A stretch of DNA of 64,000 nt from Mycobacterium heidelbergense (lineage in GTDB: Bacteria > Actinomycetota > Actinomycetes > Mycobacteriales > Mycobacteriaceae). Positions 26,975 through 36,377 of the stretch are shown piece after piece; the stretch's first letter is position 1, and every line of letters begins with the position of its first letter. Under the pieces are notes generated by a model. That model was not told where the DNA came from, did not search any database, and saw only the letters and a list, made by a program, of their open reading frames with translations. The stretch covers positions 620,001 to 684,000 of the forward strand of contig NZ_AP022615.1 in the NCBI RefSeq assembly GCF_010730745.1, given 5' to 3'. Made by a program: the position numbers and the translations under genes.

Positions 26975-27739
26975 GTGAGGGTCAAGGACAGCGCCGCCGT
27001 GGTCGTTGGAGGCGCCTCGGGCATGGGACGGGCGACCGCCGAGCGGCTGGCCGAGCGTGGCGCAAAGGTCGCCGTGCTGGACCTACCGAGGTCGGACGGA
27101 GCCGCCGTGGTCAGGGAACTGGGCGCCGGTGCGTCGTTTCACCCATGCGACGCGACCGATTGCGACGGCGCGGAGGCCGCGTTAGCGGAGGCCGTCGAAA
27201 ACCTGGGTGCCCTGCACATCGCCGTCAACACGGCCGGGGGCGGGGTATCGGCGCGAACGCTGTCCAAGAGCGGACCACACCCTTTGGACGCCTTTCGGTC
27301 GGTGATCGAGCTCAACCTGATCGCCACCTTCAACCTGAACCGGTTACAGGCTTGGCACATGAGCCGAAATGAGCCCGTCGACGACGAACGCGGCGTCATC
27401 GTCAACACGTCCTCGATTGCCGCGTTCGAAGGGCAGATCGGCCAGGTCGCCTACAGCGCCGCCAAGGCCGCGATCGCCGGCATGAGTTTGACGATGGCAC
27501 GTGATCTCGGCAGCCTCGGCATCCGGGTCACCGCCGTCGCGCCTAGCCTGTTCGCGACCGGGATCACATCGCGGATTCCGGAGAAAATGGCTGGTGAGCT
27601 GACCCGCGACGCGGCCTTCCCGCGTCGGATGGGAAAGCCCGACGAGTACGCCTCCTTGGCGCTGTCCATTGTCGAGAACCAGATGCTCAACGGGTCGACC
27701 ATCCGACTCGACGCCGGCCAACGGTTCGCGCCGAAGTAG
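26975..27739 (+). CDS. SDR, 3-hydroxyacyl-CoA dehydrogenase-like
   Basis: 254 residues. VGGASGMG is the cofactor motif, NTSSIAAFEGQIGQVAYSAAK carries the Ser, Tyr and Lys, and AVAPSLFATG follows. The ending LDAGQRFAPK resembles the 12198 gene and the HSD17B10-type group. Likely NAD-dependent oxidation of a 3-hydroxyacyl-CoA, which would fit between the acyl-CoA dehydrogenase pair and the thiolase fusion across the divergent promoter. The start is GTG. Confidence 0.9.
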   Translation: MRVKDSAAVVVGGASGMGRATAERLAERGAKVAVLDLPRSDGAAVVRELGAGASFHPCDATDCDGAEAALAEAVENLGALHIAVNTAGGGVSARTLSKSGPHPLDAFRSVIELNLIATFNLNRLQAWHMSRNEPVDDERGVIVNTSSIAAFEGQIGQVAYSAAKAAIAGMSLTMARDLGSLGIRVTAVAPSLFATGITSRIPEKMAGELTRDAAFPRRMGKPDEYASLALSIVENQMLNGSTIRLDAGQRFAPK

Positions 27740-27742
27740 CCG

Positions 27743-28546
27743 GTGACCATCGTGGACCTTGGATTCGCCGACGCGACCGCGGTGATTGCCGGGGGCACCC
27801 GCGGCATCGGACTTGCGACCGCATTGTGCCTGGCCGAACAGGGCGCCCGGGTCGGCGTCATCGGCAGGAACGAAGCCCGGCTGACGGAGACCGCAGCGAA
27901 ATTGGCAGCCGCCGGCAGTCCGGAGGTGCTGCCGTTGAACGCGGATCTGGGCTCGGCGTCGGACGTCGAGGCCATCTTCGCGACGGTTGGTGTGCGGTGG
28001 GGCGCACTCAACGTGCTGGTCAATGCCGCCGGTCCAACGGGGGCCGGTTGCTTCGAGGACCTTGGCGACGCGCAGTGGACAGCGGCGTTCGACGATGGGG
28101 TGTTGTGCGCAGTGCGCTGCGTGCGTGCGGCGTTGCCGCTGCTGCGAGCCGCGGAGTGGGCCCGGGTGGTGAACGTGACGGCGATGTCGGTGCAGCACCA
28201 GTCGGCGGGGTTGGTGAGCTACACCGCGGCAAAGAGCGCGCTACTGAGCGTGACGAAGAACCTCGCCCGCAGTCTGGCGAGCGACGCCATCTTGGTCAAC
28301 GCCGTCGCCCCGGGGCCGATCCTCACCGATTGGGCGCGACCGGTGCTCGCCTCCGCCGGGATTGCGACGGATGACCCAGTGGGTGCCTTCGCATTGCTGG
28401 GGCGCGGCCACGGCATGTCGGTGGACCTGGGTCGGCTCGGGCTGCCTCACGAGGTTGCCGCGGTCATCGCGTTCTGCGCCTCACCCGACAACACGTACAT
28501 GACCGGAGCCCACATCAACGTCGACGGTGGCAGCGACTTCCTCTGA
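27743..28546 (+). CDS. SDR family oxidoreductase
   Basis: 267 residues. AGGTRGIGLATALCLAEQGA binds the cofactor, NAAGPTG is in the strand-4 position, NVTAMS carries the Ser, and YTAAK supplies Tyr and Lys. YMTGAHINVDGGSDFL ends it, FabG-like. The GTG start is 3 bp after the previous stop, so the two SDRs are co-transcribed. It ends tail-to-tail with an acyl-CoA dehydrogenase (21 bp). Substrate unknown. Confidence 0.9.
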   Translation: MTIVDLGFADATAVIAGGTRGIGLATALCLAEQGARVGVIGRNEARLTETAAKLAAAGSPEVLPLNADLGSASDVEAIFATVGVRWGALNVLVNAAGPTGAGCFEDLGDAQWTAAFDDGVLCAVRCVRAALPLLRAAEWARVVNVTAMSVQHQSAGLVSYTAAKSALLSVTKNLARSLASDAILVNAVAPGPILTDWARPVLASAGIATDDPVGAFALLGRGHGMSVDLGRLGLPHEVAAVIAFCASPDNTYMTGAHINVDGGSDFL

Positions 28547-28567
28547 GGGCGTTGCCTTCTCAGTGTG

Positions 28568-29734
28568 TCACCGCCGTGGACGGCTGCGCGGCAACCCCAG
28601 CCGGTTCTCCACGATGAGGCTGCGCAGCACCTCGCTGGATCCACCGTAGATTGTTGTCGCGACGGCACTCCGATAGTGCGCGTCCAGGCTGCCATCCACC
28701 GCGCTCTGCGGATCGGTCCAGTCGATCATGCCCGCGGCCCCCGCGATGTCGATCGCCGCGGCTGACGCGCGCACGTAACTTTCCGGCCCGAAGAGCGCCG
28801 ACACCGGGCCCGGCTTGTCCCCTTCCGCGTCAAGGAAGGCCACTCGCAAATCCAGCAGGTCGGCCACCTCGGCTTCCATTGCCATCCGGGCCAGGCGTTC
28901 GCGGACCAGGACATCGGTGATCAGCTCGGTGCCGTCGGGTCCGCAGTGCGTGCGCGCGAACTCTAGCGCATCGTCAGCGACCCACCCGGTGCGTGAACCG
29001 GGGGCAACATTCTGTTCGGCCTCGAGCGCCGCCCGCATCACGGCGAAGCCTTGGTGTGCCTCGCCGACTCGGTTCGCATCGGCCACCCGCACGTCGTTGT
29101 AGAACACGATATTGGTGCGCTCGTGACCCATGGTGCGCACCGCCTGGATCTCGATGCCGGGCGTGTCCAGCGGTACCAGCAGCATCGTCAGGCCCCGCGG
29201 CCCCGCCGACCCGGACTGCGAGCGGGTGAGCAGGAAGCAGTAGTCCGCGAGATGCGCGAACGTCGTGAAGATCTTCTGCCCGTTGACGATCCACTCCTCG
29301 CCGTCGCGCTGAGACCGGGTCGCGCAGGCGAACACATCCGAGCCCCCTGCCGGCTCGGTGTAGCCCAGACAGATCAGGATTTCACCGGCGGCGACGCCTG
29401 GCAGGATTCTGGCCTTGAGTTCAGCGGAGCCGGTGGCGCGGATGGCGTTCGCCGGCAGCATGGTCGTTCCCGGGCCCGCGGTCGGCACGCCTCCCTTGCG
29501 CAATGCGTTCCACAGCGCGGCCGCCTCGAACGGATCCAGTCCGGCGCCACCCTCGACGACCGGCCACCCCGACGCGATCCAGCCGCGCTCCCCCAGCTTC
29601 CGGGTCAGCGCTCGATCAACGCCGTCGCCGGTCCGGCGCTCATGCTCGATCACCTCGCGAGTGACGTGTTCGGCGGTGAAGTGCTCTGCCTCGCGGCGGA
29701 TCCGGGCCCAGTTCTCGGGTTCGCTGAAGTCCAT
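28568..29734 (-). CDS. Acyl-CoA dehydrogenase, YGGSSE subunit
   Basis: 388 residues. LGYTEPAGGSDVFA is the flavin/substrate loop, EWIVNGQKIFTT follows, and the C-terminal ATTIYGGSSEVLRSLIVENR is the hallmark of this half of the mycobacterial pairs. It is 4 bp downstream of its partner at 29739. Together they should desaturate one acyl-CoA at the alpha-beta position. Convergent with the SDR gene at 27743. Confidence 0.92.
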   Translation of the reverse strand: MDFSEPENWARIRREAEHFTAEHVTREVIEHERRTGDGVDRALTRKLGERGWIASGWPVVEGGAGLDPFEAAALWNALRKGGVPTAGPGTTMLPANAIRATGSAELKARILPGVAAGEILICLGYTEPAGGSDVFACATRSQRDGEEWIVNGQKIFTTFAHLADYCFLLTRSQSGSAGPRGLTMLLVPLDTPGIEIQAVRTMGHERTNIVFYNDVRVADANRVGEAHQGFAVMRAALEAEQNVAPGSRTGWVADDALEFARTHCGPDGTELITDVLVRERLARMAMEAEVADLLDLRVAFLDAEGDKPGPVSALFGPESYVRASAAAIDIAGAAGMIDWTDPQSAVDGSLDAHYRSAVATTIYGGSSEVLRSLIVENRLGLPRSRPRR

Positions 29735-29738
29735 CGAG

Positions 29739-30773
29739 TCACCGACCTCCGGTCGTCACGGGCCCGAACCGTCGGTCGGCGACAGTGAGCAGCTCGCGTC
29801 GCGGGTCGGCGAACGCCGCCGCCCACGCTTTGGCTCTGCGGTAATACAACTGGATGTCGTATTCCTCCATGAACCCGTATCCGCCCTGGACATGCAGGCT
29901 GTGCGTCGCCGCGTGATAGGCCGCTTCGGAGGCGAACACGAACGCCATCGCCGCCAGCGCGCCGGCATCGTCCTGCGCGGAATCCATTGCCCAACAGGCC
30001 TTGCGGACCAGCAGCTGGGAACCATCCAGGGCGGTGATCGCGTCGGCGAACGGATGCGCGACCGCTTGGTACATTCCGATCGGCTGGCCGAAGGCCTCGC
30101 GAACGATCGCGTACCGGGAACCGATCCCTACCGCCTCGGAGGCCAACCCGACGAGCGCGGCCGCGCGCAGCACCCGTACCTCGTCGACCGCGGTGTCGAA
30201 GATCGCGCGCGCTTCACTGCCTTCGGCGAGCACGGTGGTCGGGCCCGGCGCGTGCCACCGGGCCAGCGAAAGCCCGCCGAGGTTGCGGTGCGCCGTCTTG
30301 GGCAGGCCAGCCGGGCGGTTCACGTATACGAGGGAGTCTCCGTCGAGGGCCAGCACCGCGTCAGCGATTGCGCCGTCGACCAGCAACTGCTGTGCCGCCG
30401 GGCCGGGCCGCGTGGCCAGTGACACGATGACCGATCCGCTCAGAACTGGCACCAGCAGTTCTTTTTCGCGAAGGCGACCCAGCAGTCGGGCTGCGGCCGC
30501 GGTCTCGGCGACCGGGATCGGGGCGAGACGTCGGCCGGCTTCCTCAGCCACCAGCGCGACTTCGAGGAGACCGCCGTCCCCACCCCCGCAGTCCGAGGGC
30601 ACGCCAATACCCAGCGCACCGATGTCGGCATAGTGCTGCCAGAGCAGCTCGTCGAAGCCTATGGACGGGCCCTGCTCCGCTCGGCGCACCCGTTCTGGCG
30701 TGGCCTGTTTCCCGAACAAGGCGGCGAACGCGTCGCGGACCGCGCGTTGCTCCCTGGTCAGCGATAGATCCAC
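29739..30773 (-). CDS. Acyl-CoA dehydrogenase, GGYGF-E subunit
   Basis: 344 residues, shorter than usual (about 380). It keeps the C-terminal HVQGGYGFMEEYDIQLYYRR with the Glu, and the FGQPIGMYQAVAH motif. The middle beta domain is reduced, which is common in the shorter subunit of heteromeric FadE pairs. The start is GTG (MDLSLTREQ). First gene of the pair, and divergent from the amidohydrolase at 30960. Confidence 0.9.
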   Translation of the reverse strand: MDLSLTREQRAVRDAFAALFGKQATPERVRRAEQGPSIGFDELLWQHYADIGALGIGVPSDCGGGDGGLLEVALVAEEAGRRLAPIPVAETAAAARLLGRLREKELLVPVLSGSVIVSLATRPGPAAQQLLVDGAIADAVLALDGDSLVYVNRPAGLPKTAHRNLGGLSLARWHAPGPTTVLAEGSEARAIFDTAVDEVRVLRAAALVGLASEAVGIGSRYAIVREAFGQPIGMYQAVAHPFADAITALDGSQLLVRKACWAMDSAQDDAGALAAMAFVFASEAAYHAATHSLHVQGGYGFMEEYDIQLYYRRAKAWAAAFADPRRELLTVADRRFGPVTTGGR

Positions 30774-30859
30774 CTAGTTCCTCCTCACAGCCGCCACAGA
30801 AGGCACGTTACCCGTAAACGGATTGATGCACGACGAAAAAGTAAACCTATATCCTCTTT

Positions 30860-30878
30860 TCTAGCACTCGATGCTAGA
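30860..30878. promoter_or_regulatory. Palindromic operator, divergent promoter
   Basis: TCTAGCA-CTCGA-TGCTAGA, perfect 7-bp arms around 5 bp, lies in the 186 bp between the acyl-CoA dehydrogenase pair (start 30773) and the amidohydrolase (start 30960). It could co-regulate both operons. No regulator gene is adjacent. Confidence 0.5.
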
Positions 30879-30959
30879 GTCAGCCGCATATATGATTGTC
30901 GCACTGTGGAGTAGCGGCCGTTCTGCGATGCAGCTATGGCCGGCAGGAGGAGGAGTTCA

Positions 30960-32144
30960 ATGACATCGCGGTTGGGATTTCCGGTCTTCGATGGTGATAA
31001 CCACATGTACGAGACACGCGATGCCCTCACCAAGTTCTTGCCGCCCGAGTACCACGGCGCCATCCGCTACGTGGAAGTCGATGGACGCACCAAGATCGCC
31101 ACTTTGGGACAGATCAGCGAGTACATTCCCAACCCGACGTTCGACAAGGTCGCCGCTCCGGGGGCCCAGGAGGACTACTTCCACAACGGCAACCCCGAAG
31201 GCAAATCCCATCGCGAAATCCTTGGTAAAGCGATCGAGGCAACTCCCGCGATGCGTGAACCGGCGCCCCGCCTGGCGCTCCTCGACGAGCAAGGCATCGA
31301 CAAGTCGATGATGTACCCGACGCTGGCAAGCCTGGTGGAAGAGCGCTTCCGCGAGCACCCCGAGGCGACTCACACGATCATCCACGCGCTGAACCAGTGG
31401 TTACACGAGACGTGGCAATTCGACTACAAGGGCCGCATCTTCACGACCCCGATCATCACCTTGCCCATAGTGGACAACGCCATCGAGGAGCTGAACTGGG
31501 TGGTCGAGCGCGGCGCCCGAGCAATTCTCATCCGCCCGGCTCCGGTGCCCGGGCTGCACGGCCCGCGGTCATTCGCGCTGCCCGAATTCGACCCGTTCTG
31601 GAAGCGGGTCGTCGAGACCGGGGTGCTGGTCATCATGCACGCCTCCGACAGCGGGTACTCGCGCTACGCCAACGACTGGGAGGGTTCCGGCGAGTTCCGG
31701 CCGTTCCAGCCGTCGCCGTTCCGCTCCTATTACAGCCTGGCGCGCAACCCGGCAGAGGATGCGGTTGCGGCGCTGGCCTGCCACGGACTCCTGACGCGGT
31801 TTCCCGAGCTGCGGATCGGCATGGTGGAGAACGGAACGACCTGGCTGCCGCGGCTGCTGGAGAACCTCAAGGACACCCGCAAGAAGATGCCGCAGCTCTA
31901 CAGCGAGGATCCGGTGGAGGCCATCCAACGGTGCATCTACTTCAATCCCTTCTGGGAGGAGAACGTGGCCGAGCTCGCGAAGCTGGTGCCCATCGATCAC
32001 CTGTTCTTCGGCTCGGACTACCCGCATCCCGAGGGTCTGGCCGATCCGCTCAGCTACCCCGAGCGGCACCCAGAGCTGAGCGACGACGAGATCGCGATGG
32101 TGATGGGCGGCACGCTGTCGAGCATGATGCGGATCGACGCCTGA
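30960..32144 (+). CDS. Amidohydrolase family 2 (ACMSD-type)
   Basis: 394 residues from the ATG at 30960, which has an unusually strong GGAGGAGGAG ribosome-binding site. An earlier ATG at 30936 has none. Motifs: FDGDNHMYE at the N terminus, VIMHASDSG with a His, and FFGSDYPHPEG with the Asp. The family covers metal-dependent decarboxylases and hydrolases. First gene of an operon with a P450 and an acyl-CoA ligase, so a reaction on a ring-derived acid is plausible. Confidence 0.9.
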   Translation: MTSRLGFPVFDGDNHMYETRDALTKFLPPEYHGAIRYVEVDGRTKIATLGQISEYIPNPTFDKVAAPGAQEDYFHNGNPEGKSHREILGKAIEATPAMREPAPRLALLDEQGIDKSMMYPTLASLVEERFREHPEATHTIIHALNQWLHETWQFDYKGRIFTTPIITLPIVDNAIEELNWVVERGARAILIRPAPVPGLHGPRSFALPEFDPFWKRVVETGVLVIMHASDSGYSRYANDWEGSGEFRPFQPSPFRSYYSLARNPAEDAVAALACHGLLTRFPELRIGMVENGTTWLPRLLENLKDTRKKMPQLYSEDPVEAIQRCIYFNPFWEENVAELAKLVPIDHLFFGSDYPHPEGLADPLSYPERHPELSDDEIAMVMGGTLSSMMRIDA

Positions 32145-32145
32145 C

Positions 32146-33390
32146 ATGTCGACTGATCATGGGGCGGTATCGGCCACCAAACCGCGCGAGGACGGCTCCC
32201 CGATGGAGTTCAATCCGTACTCCGACAGCTTCTTCGACGACCCGTACGAGACCTACCGCTGGATGCGCGACGAGGCGCCCGTGTATTACAGCGAGCGGTG
32301 GGATTTCTATGCCCTGAGCAGGTATGAGGACGTCGTGGCCGCCCATCGGGATTGGGAGACGTTCAGCAGCTCCTATGGGGTCACCCTGGATGCGTTGTCA
32401 ATGCGCCGGAAGTTCGACGAACTCAATATGTTGATCCTCCTGGATCCTCCCGAACACGAGCGGCTGCGCAAGCTGGTGCGCCAGGTGTTCACCAAGGCGG
32501 CGATCGCCAACCTCGAGCCACTGGTGACCGACGTCGTGACCTCTTACGTCCAGGCCTTGGCGGGCAAAGAGGACTTCGACGTGGTGGCCGACTTCGCGGC
32601 GCTGTTCCCGGTGGAAATCATCTCCTCGATGCTCGGTGTCCCTCCGGGCGAGCGCCAGCAGATCCGGCTGTGGACCGATGCGTTCCTGCACCGCGAGAAG
32701 AACAATCCCTTCGCCACCGAGAGCGGAGTGGCTGCCTCGATGGCGATGGGCGAGTACTTCCTGGACCTGGCCCGCGAGAAGCGCCGCCGGCCCGACGACC
32801 TGATCATCAGCCGCCTGGTGACCGCGAGCTACGAGGACGAGACCGGTGTGACGCACCGGCTCACCGACGAGGACATCGCCACGTTCGCGGTGCTGATCGC
32901 GGCGGCGGGCAGTGAAACGGTGACCAAGCTGGTGGGCAACGGCGTCATGGCCTTCCACCACAATCCCGATCAATGGGAGCTGGTGCTCGCCGATCCCGGA
33001 CTGATCCCCGGCGCGATCGAGGAGATGCTGCGGCTCAACCCGCCCTCGCAATATCAGGGCCGGTTCGCCACCCGCGACGTGGTACTCGACAGCGGCACCA
33101 TCCCGGCGGGAAACCCGACGCTGCTGGTCACCGGCGCGGCGACCCGCGACCCGCGCGCCTACGACCGGCCCGACGCTTTCGACATCAGGCGGGGCGGCGC
33201 CACCACCCTGGCCTTCGGGTACGGCGCCCACAGCTGCCTGGGTTCCTGGCTGGCGCGACTCGAGACCCGGGTCGCCCTGCACGCGATCCGCGAGCACTGG
33301 CCGCGTTTCGCCGTCAACCCCGACGGTTTGCAGCGGGTGACGATGTCCAACGTGGCCGGCTATTCGCACATTCCGGTGCACGTCGGCTGA
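32146..33390 (+). CDS. Cytochrome P450
   Basis: 414 residues. AAGSETVT is the I-helix motif (Thr present), EEMLR the ExxR, and FGYGAHSCLGSWLAR the haem loop. It is one base past the amidohydrolase stop, and its own stop overlaps the ligase start by one base (TGATG), so it is strongly coupled. It probably hydroxylates the pathway substrate. No ferredoxin is nearby. Compared with the P450s at 13617 and 14865 its haem-loop sequence is clearly different. Confidence 0.95.
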   Translation: MSTDHGAVSATKPREDGSPMEFNPYSDSFFDDPYETYRWMRDEAPVYYSERWDFYALSRYEDVVAAHRDWETFSSSYGVTLDALSMRRKFDELNMLILLDPPEHERLRKLVRQVFTKAAIANLEPLVTDVVTSYVQALAGKEDFDVVADFAALFPVEIISSMLGVPPGERQQIRLWTDAFLHREKNNPFATESGVAASMAMGEYFLDLAREKRRRPDDLIISRLVTASYEDETGVTHRLTDEDIATFAVLIAAAGSETVTKLVGNGVMAFHHNPDQWELVLADPGLIPGAIEEMLRLNPPSQYQGRFATRDVVLDSGTIPAGNPTLLVTGAATRDPRAYDRPDAFDIRRGGATTLAFGYGAHSCLGSWLARLETRVALHAIREHWPRFAVNPDGLQRVTMSNVAGYSHIPVHVG

Positions 33391-35030
33391 TGGCCGCGGC
33401 GCCGACCGCGTCGGACAAATCGGCACCCGCCGACCTGCCGGGCAGTGTCCCCGAACTGCTGTCGCGGCGGCGCGCGCAGCCCGACGGCGAGTTCCTGGTC
33501 ACCGACGACGAGCGGCTGAGTTTCGCCGAGGCCGACGCGCAGTCCAGGACACTCGCCGATGCGCTGTTGGCCTCGGGCGTGGGCAAGGGAACCCGTGTCG
33601 GCATCCTGTTCCCCAACTGCGCCCAGTGGCTCATCGCGTGGTTGGCCGCGGCACGCATCGGCGCGCTCACGGTCCCATTGTCGACCTTCGCACCGGGCGC
33701 CGAACTCGCCCGGCTGCTGCGCCACACCGACACCCAGGTGCTCCTGATGGGCCGCTCGATCGCCGGCCGCGACCTCGTCGCCCGAGTCGCCGACGCCCTG
33801 CCCGGCCTGGCCGACGGCGACCCCGCGATCGCCCTCCAGGCCGTCCCCTACCTGCGGCGGGTGCACGTGTGGCCCGACTGCGACCGGGAGTGGACGACGC
33901 CCTGGCCCACCAGCTTTGGTCCCGTCGCGCCGCTGACCGGCTCGGCTGAGCAAGAGGTCCGCCCCGCCGACGAGCTCGTGCTGGTCACGACGTCCGGGAC
34001 CACGGCACTCCCGAAATCCGTCGCGCACACCCACGGCAGCCTGGTGCGCCATGCAGCCATCCTGGCCCGCCACCGCGGCGTCACCGCCACCGACCGCATC
34101 TACTCCCCGATGCCGTTCTTTTGGGTGGGCGGACTGACCATGGTGGTGTTGCAGGCGCTCTCCACCGGAGCAGCGATCCTGGCCCAAGATGTCTTCGACG
34201 CCGGTGCCACGCTGGCGCTGTTGGAACGCGAGCGGGCCACGTTCATCTCGTGCTGGGCGCAGGCCAGTCAAGCCATGGCCGACCATCCCGACTTCGCCAA
34301 GCGCGACCTGTCCAGCGTCAGGGGCGGCACCATGCTGGAGGCGCTGCCGCCCGAACGTCGGCCCAGCGAACCCGAGTTGACCCCCAACCTGCTCGGCATG
34401 ACCGAGACCGGCGGCCCGCACACCATGGTCGAGGTGCCCGACACCCCGCTACCGCCAGAACGCCGCGGCTCGTTCGGGATCCCACTGCCCGGGGTCGTGC
34501 AGCACCGGATCGTGGACGCCGCAGGCCTCGAGGTTGCGCCGGGGCAAGAGGGCGAGATCCAAGTGCGCGGCCCGATCGTGATGAGCGGCATCTACAAGCA
34601 GGAACGCCACGAGGTGTTCACCACCGACGGTTGGTATGACACCGGGGACCGTGGCTGGTTCGACGACGCCGGGCATCTGCACTTCACGGGCCGCGCCAGC
34701 GCCCTGATCAAAACCGCTGGGTCGAATGTCTCACCGGCCGAGGTCGAATCGGTACTGGACGCCATGCCCGGCGTGCTGCACAGCTTCGTCGTCGCCCTGC
34801 CCCATCCGGTGCGCGGCGAGATCGTCGCCGCCGCCGTCGTACCCGCACACGGGGCCCAGCTGTCCACCGAGGCCGTCGCCGCCCACGCCCGCGCCAATCT
34901 CTCCGGGTTCAAGGTGCCGACCATCGTCACGGTTCTCGCCGAGAACGAACTGCCGATGCTGCCCACCGGCAAGCTCGACCGCCAGGAGCTGGTCCGGGTG
35001 TTGGCGGCGGACCGGCTTCGGCGCGACTAG
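33390..35030 (+). CDS. Acyl-CoA ligase / AMP-dependent synthetase
   Basis: 546 residues. TTSGTTALPKSVAHTH is the P-loop, GMTETGGPH the adenine-binding motif, YDTGDRGWFDDAGHLHFTGR the hinge region, and PTGKLDRQEL carries the C-terminal catalytic Lys. It activates a carboxylic acid to an acyl-AMP and then an acyl-CoA. The start ATG at 33390 overlaps the P450 stop. Function follows from motifs. The acid is unknown, but the P450 and amidohydrolase upstream suggest a hydroxylated or ring-derived acid. Confidence 0.94.
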   Translation: MAAAPTASDKSAPADLPGSVPELLSRRRAQPDGEFLVTDDERLSFAEADAQSRTLADALLASGVGKGTRVGILFPNCAQWLIAWLAAARIGALTVPLSTFAPGAELARLLRHTDTQVLLMGRSIAGRDLVARVADALPGLADGDPAIALQAVPYLRRVHVWPDCDREWTTPWPTSFGPVAPLTGSAEQEVRPADELVLVTTSGTTALPKSVAHTHGSLVRHAAILARHRGVTATDRIYSPMPFFWVGGLTMVVLQALSTGAAILAQDVFDAGATLALLERERATFISCWAQASQAMADHPDFAKRDLSSVRGGTMLEALPPERRPSEPELTPNLLGMTETGGPHTMVEVPDTPLPPERRGSFGIPLPGVVQHRIVDAAGLEVAPGQEGEIQVRGPIVMSGIYKQERHEVFTTDGWYDTGDRGWFDDAGHLHFTGRASALIKTAGSNVSPAEVESVLDAMPGVLHSFVVALPHPVRGEIVAAAVVPAHGAQLSTEAVAAHARANLSGFKVPTIVTVLAENELPMLPTGKLDRQELVRVLAADRLRRD

Positions 35031-35053
35031 GACTTGACGAGGAAGGGAAAGCC

Positions 35054-35497
35054 ATGGATTTCACGGCCTTCCGACTGACTGATGACGAGCGAACGCAACT
35101 GCTCGCGGTGCAGACCGAGTGCGCCGTCGGGTGGCTCAACAGCGACGGCTGGCCGGTATCGACGTTCCTCACCTACGTGTTTGAGCGCGATGCCTTCTGG
35201 GTGACGTCCTTCCGCGACCGTCCCCGGGTCGCCTGCCTGGTCGCGGACCCCCGAAGCACGGTCGCAGTGTCCAGCGCAGGTAAACCACTCGGCCATGGCC
35301 GGATGATCAGTGCCCGGACGTTGGCGGTCGTGCACGACGACGTGTCCACAGCCGAATGGTTCTACCCGCGGTTCTGCCAAATGGCGGGCCTGGACGCCGC
35401 GGCGTTGGCCCGGCAGGACCGCGTCGTCATCGAGCTTCGTCCGCGAGCGTGGAACAGCTTCGACGCCAAGCGAATGCTCCACCCTCTCAGTTATTAA
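35054..35497 (+). CDS. PPOX-class (pyridoxamine 5'-phosphate oxidase-like) protein
   Basis: 147 residues of split-barrel FMN/F420-binding fold. VGWLNSDGWPVSTFLTYVFE and DAFWVTSFRDRPRVACLVADP match the strand pattern of this family. In mycobacteria many members use F420. It follows the ligase by 23 bp with GGAAGGGAAAG upstream, so it is probably the last gene of that operon. Its stop overlaps the convergent Dps stop by 4 bases. Confidence 0.85.
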   Translation: MDFTAFRLTDDERTQLLAVQTECAVGWLNSDGWPVSTFLTYVFERDAFWVTSFRDRPRVACLVADPRSTVAVSSAGKPLGHGRMISARTLAVVHDDVSTAEWFYPRFCQMAGLDAAALARQDRVVIELRPRAWNSFDAKRMLHPLSY

Positions 35498-36006
35498 ATC
35501 TTTCGATTCTCGGACCTGATCATCCACGCGAGCTTCTCCAGTGAGTGGATGATCTCGTGGAGCAGATCGCTCGTGCTGGGCTCTTCGGCGTCGACGGCGT
35601 CGTGCACGTCACGGATGGTGTCGACCGTTGCGTACGTCCGCGCGGTCACCAGATCGACGACGTCACCGGTGTTTACCTGGTCGGCCGGGAATTGCGGCAG
35701 GCTTGTCGTCGCTGCGACCGTGTCGGACCGGCCGTCGGGAACGGCGTCGAGGGCACGCATCCGCTCGGCGATGGTGTCGCTGGCGTCGCGCGCGGCGTCA
35801 ACGAGCTCGTCGAGCTGCAGGTGCAGATCGCGGAAGTTTGAGCCGATGACGTTCCAGTGTGCTTGCTTGCCTTGCAGGTGCAGTTCGATGAGGTCGACTA
35901 GCACGCGCTGCAGATTGGCGGCCAGCCGTGGGGACGCCGTGAAGTTCACGATGTCGTCGGCAAAACGACGATTGCCTCGCCGATCGGTCATGGGGGCTGC
36001 GGTCAT
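35494..36006 (-). CDS. dps: Dps-family DNA-binding ferritin
   Basis: 170 residues. All four dinuclear ferroxidase ligands are present and correctly spaced: H50 (KQAHW), H62 (RDLHLQLDE), D77 and E81 (ASDTIAERM). The four-helix bundle should form a 12-mer storing iron and protecting DNA from peroxide. The N-terminal extension (about 15 residues, several Arg) could bind DNA. A conserved motif at 36031-36062, just upstream of the start, is shared with the MarR promoter and another, so MarR control is likely. Confidence 0.9.
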   Translation of the reverse strand: MTAAPMTDRRGNRRFADDIVNFTASPRLAANLQRVLVDLIELHLQGKQAHWNVIGSNFRDLHLQLDELVDAARDASDTIAERMRALDAVPDGRSDTVAATTSLPQFPADQVNTGDVVDLVTARTYATVDTIRDVHDAVDAEEPSTSDLLHEIIHSLEKLAWMIRSENRKI

Positions 36007-36030
36007 GGGTCACCTATTCTTCCCGATAAT

Positions 36031-36062
36031 TTGCTTGCGCTCGCAAGTTTATGCTTGCTGGC
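36031..36062 (+). promoter_or_regulatory. Shared operator-like motif, dps promoter copy
   Basis: Begins TTGCTTGCG and contains the perfect palindrome CTTGCG-CT-CGCAAG (36034-36047), ending GCTGGC. It matches the copy at 36283 at 21 of 32 positions without gaps. Lies 25 bp upstream of the dps start. Confidence 0.6.
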
Positions 36063-36282
36063 GCCAACAAACAAGGGCTAATGCCGGAGGCCGATCGGTG
36101 ACGTCGCTTACAGTCAACGAAGCGCGAGCGATGCCAAGAAGGCCCGCAACGACCCATGGTGAGCGCTGGTGGCCTGCTCACGACCCGGCTACAGAAGTCG
36201 AAGCCTGCTCGGCGGCACATGCTTTCGAGTGCCGTGGCGAGGGATGCGCAGATCGAAGCATGGCATGCCTGCTGACCATCGA

Positions 36283-36314
36283 TTGCTTGTACGCGCAAGC
36301 AAGTATAGGCTGGC
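36283..36314 (+). promoter_or_regulatory. Shared operator-like motif, secreted-protein promoter copy
   Basis: Begins TTGCTTG, then CGCAAGCAAGTATAGGCTGGC in overlapping parts; the half sites GCTTG and CAAGC form an imperfect palindrome (36285-36300). Lies about 64 bp upstream of the gene at 36378 and resembles the dps copy at 21 of 32 positions. Confidence 0.55.
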
Positions 36315-36377
36315 GTAGGCAAGTCAGACGGTCACCGCGACGAGGCGTCCGTTTTCATCTCGAGGAAAGAGGACGAC

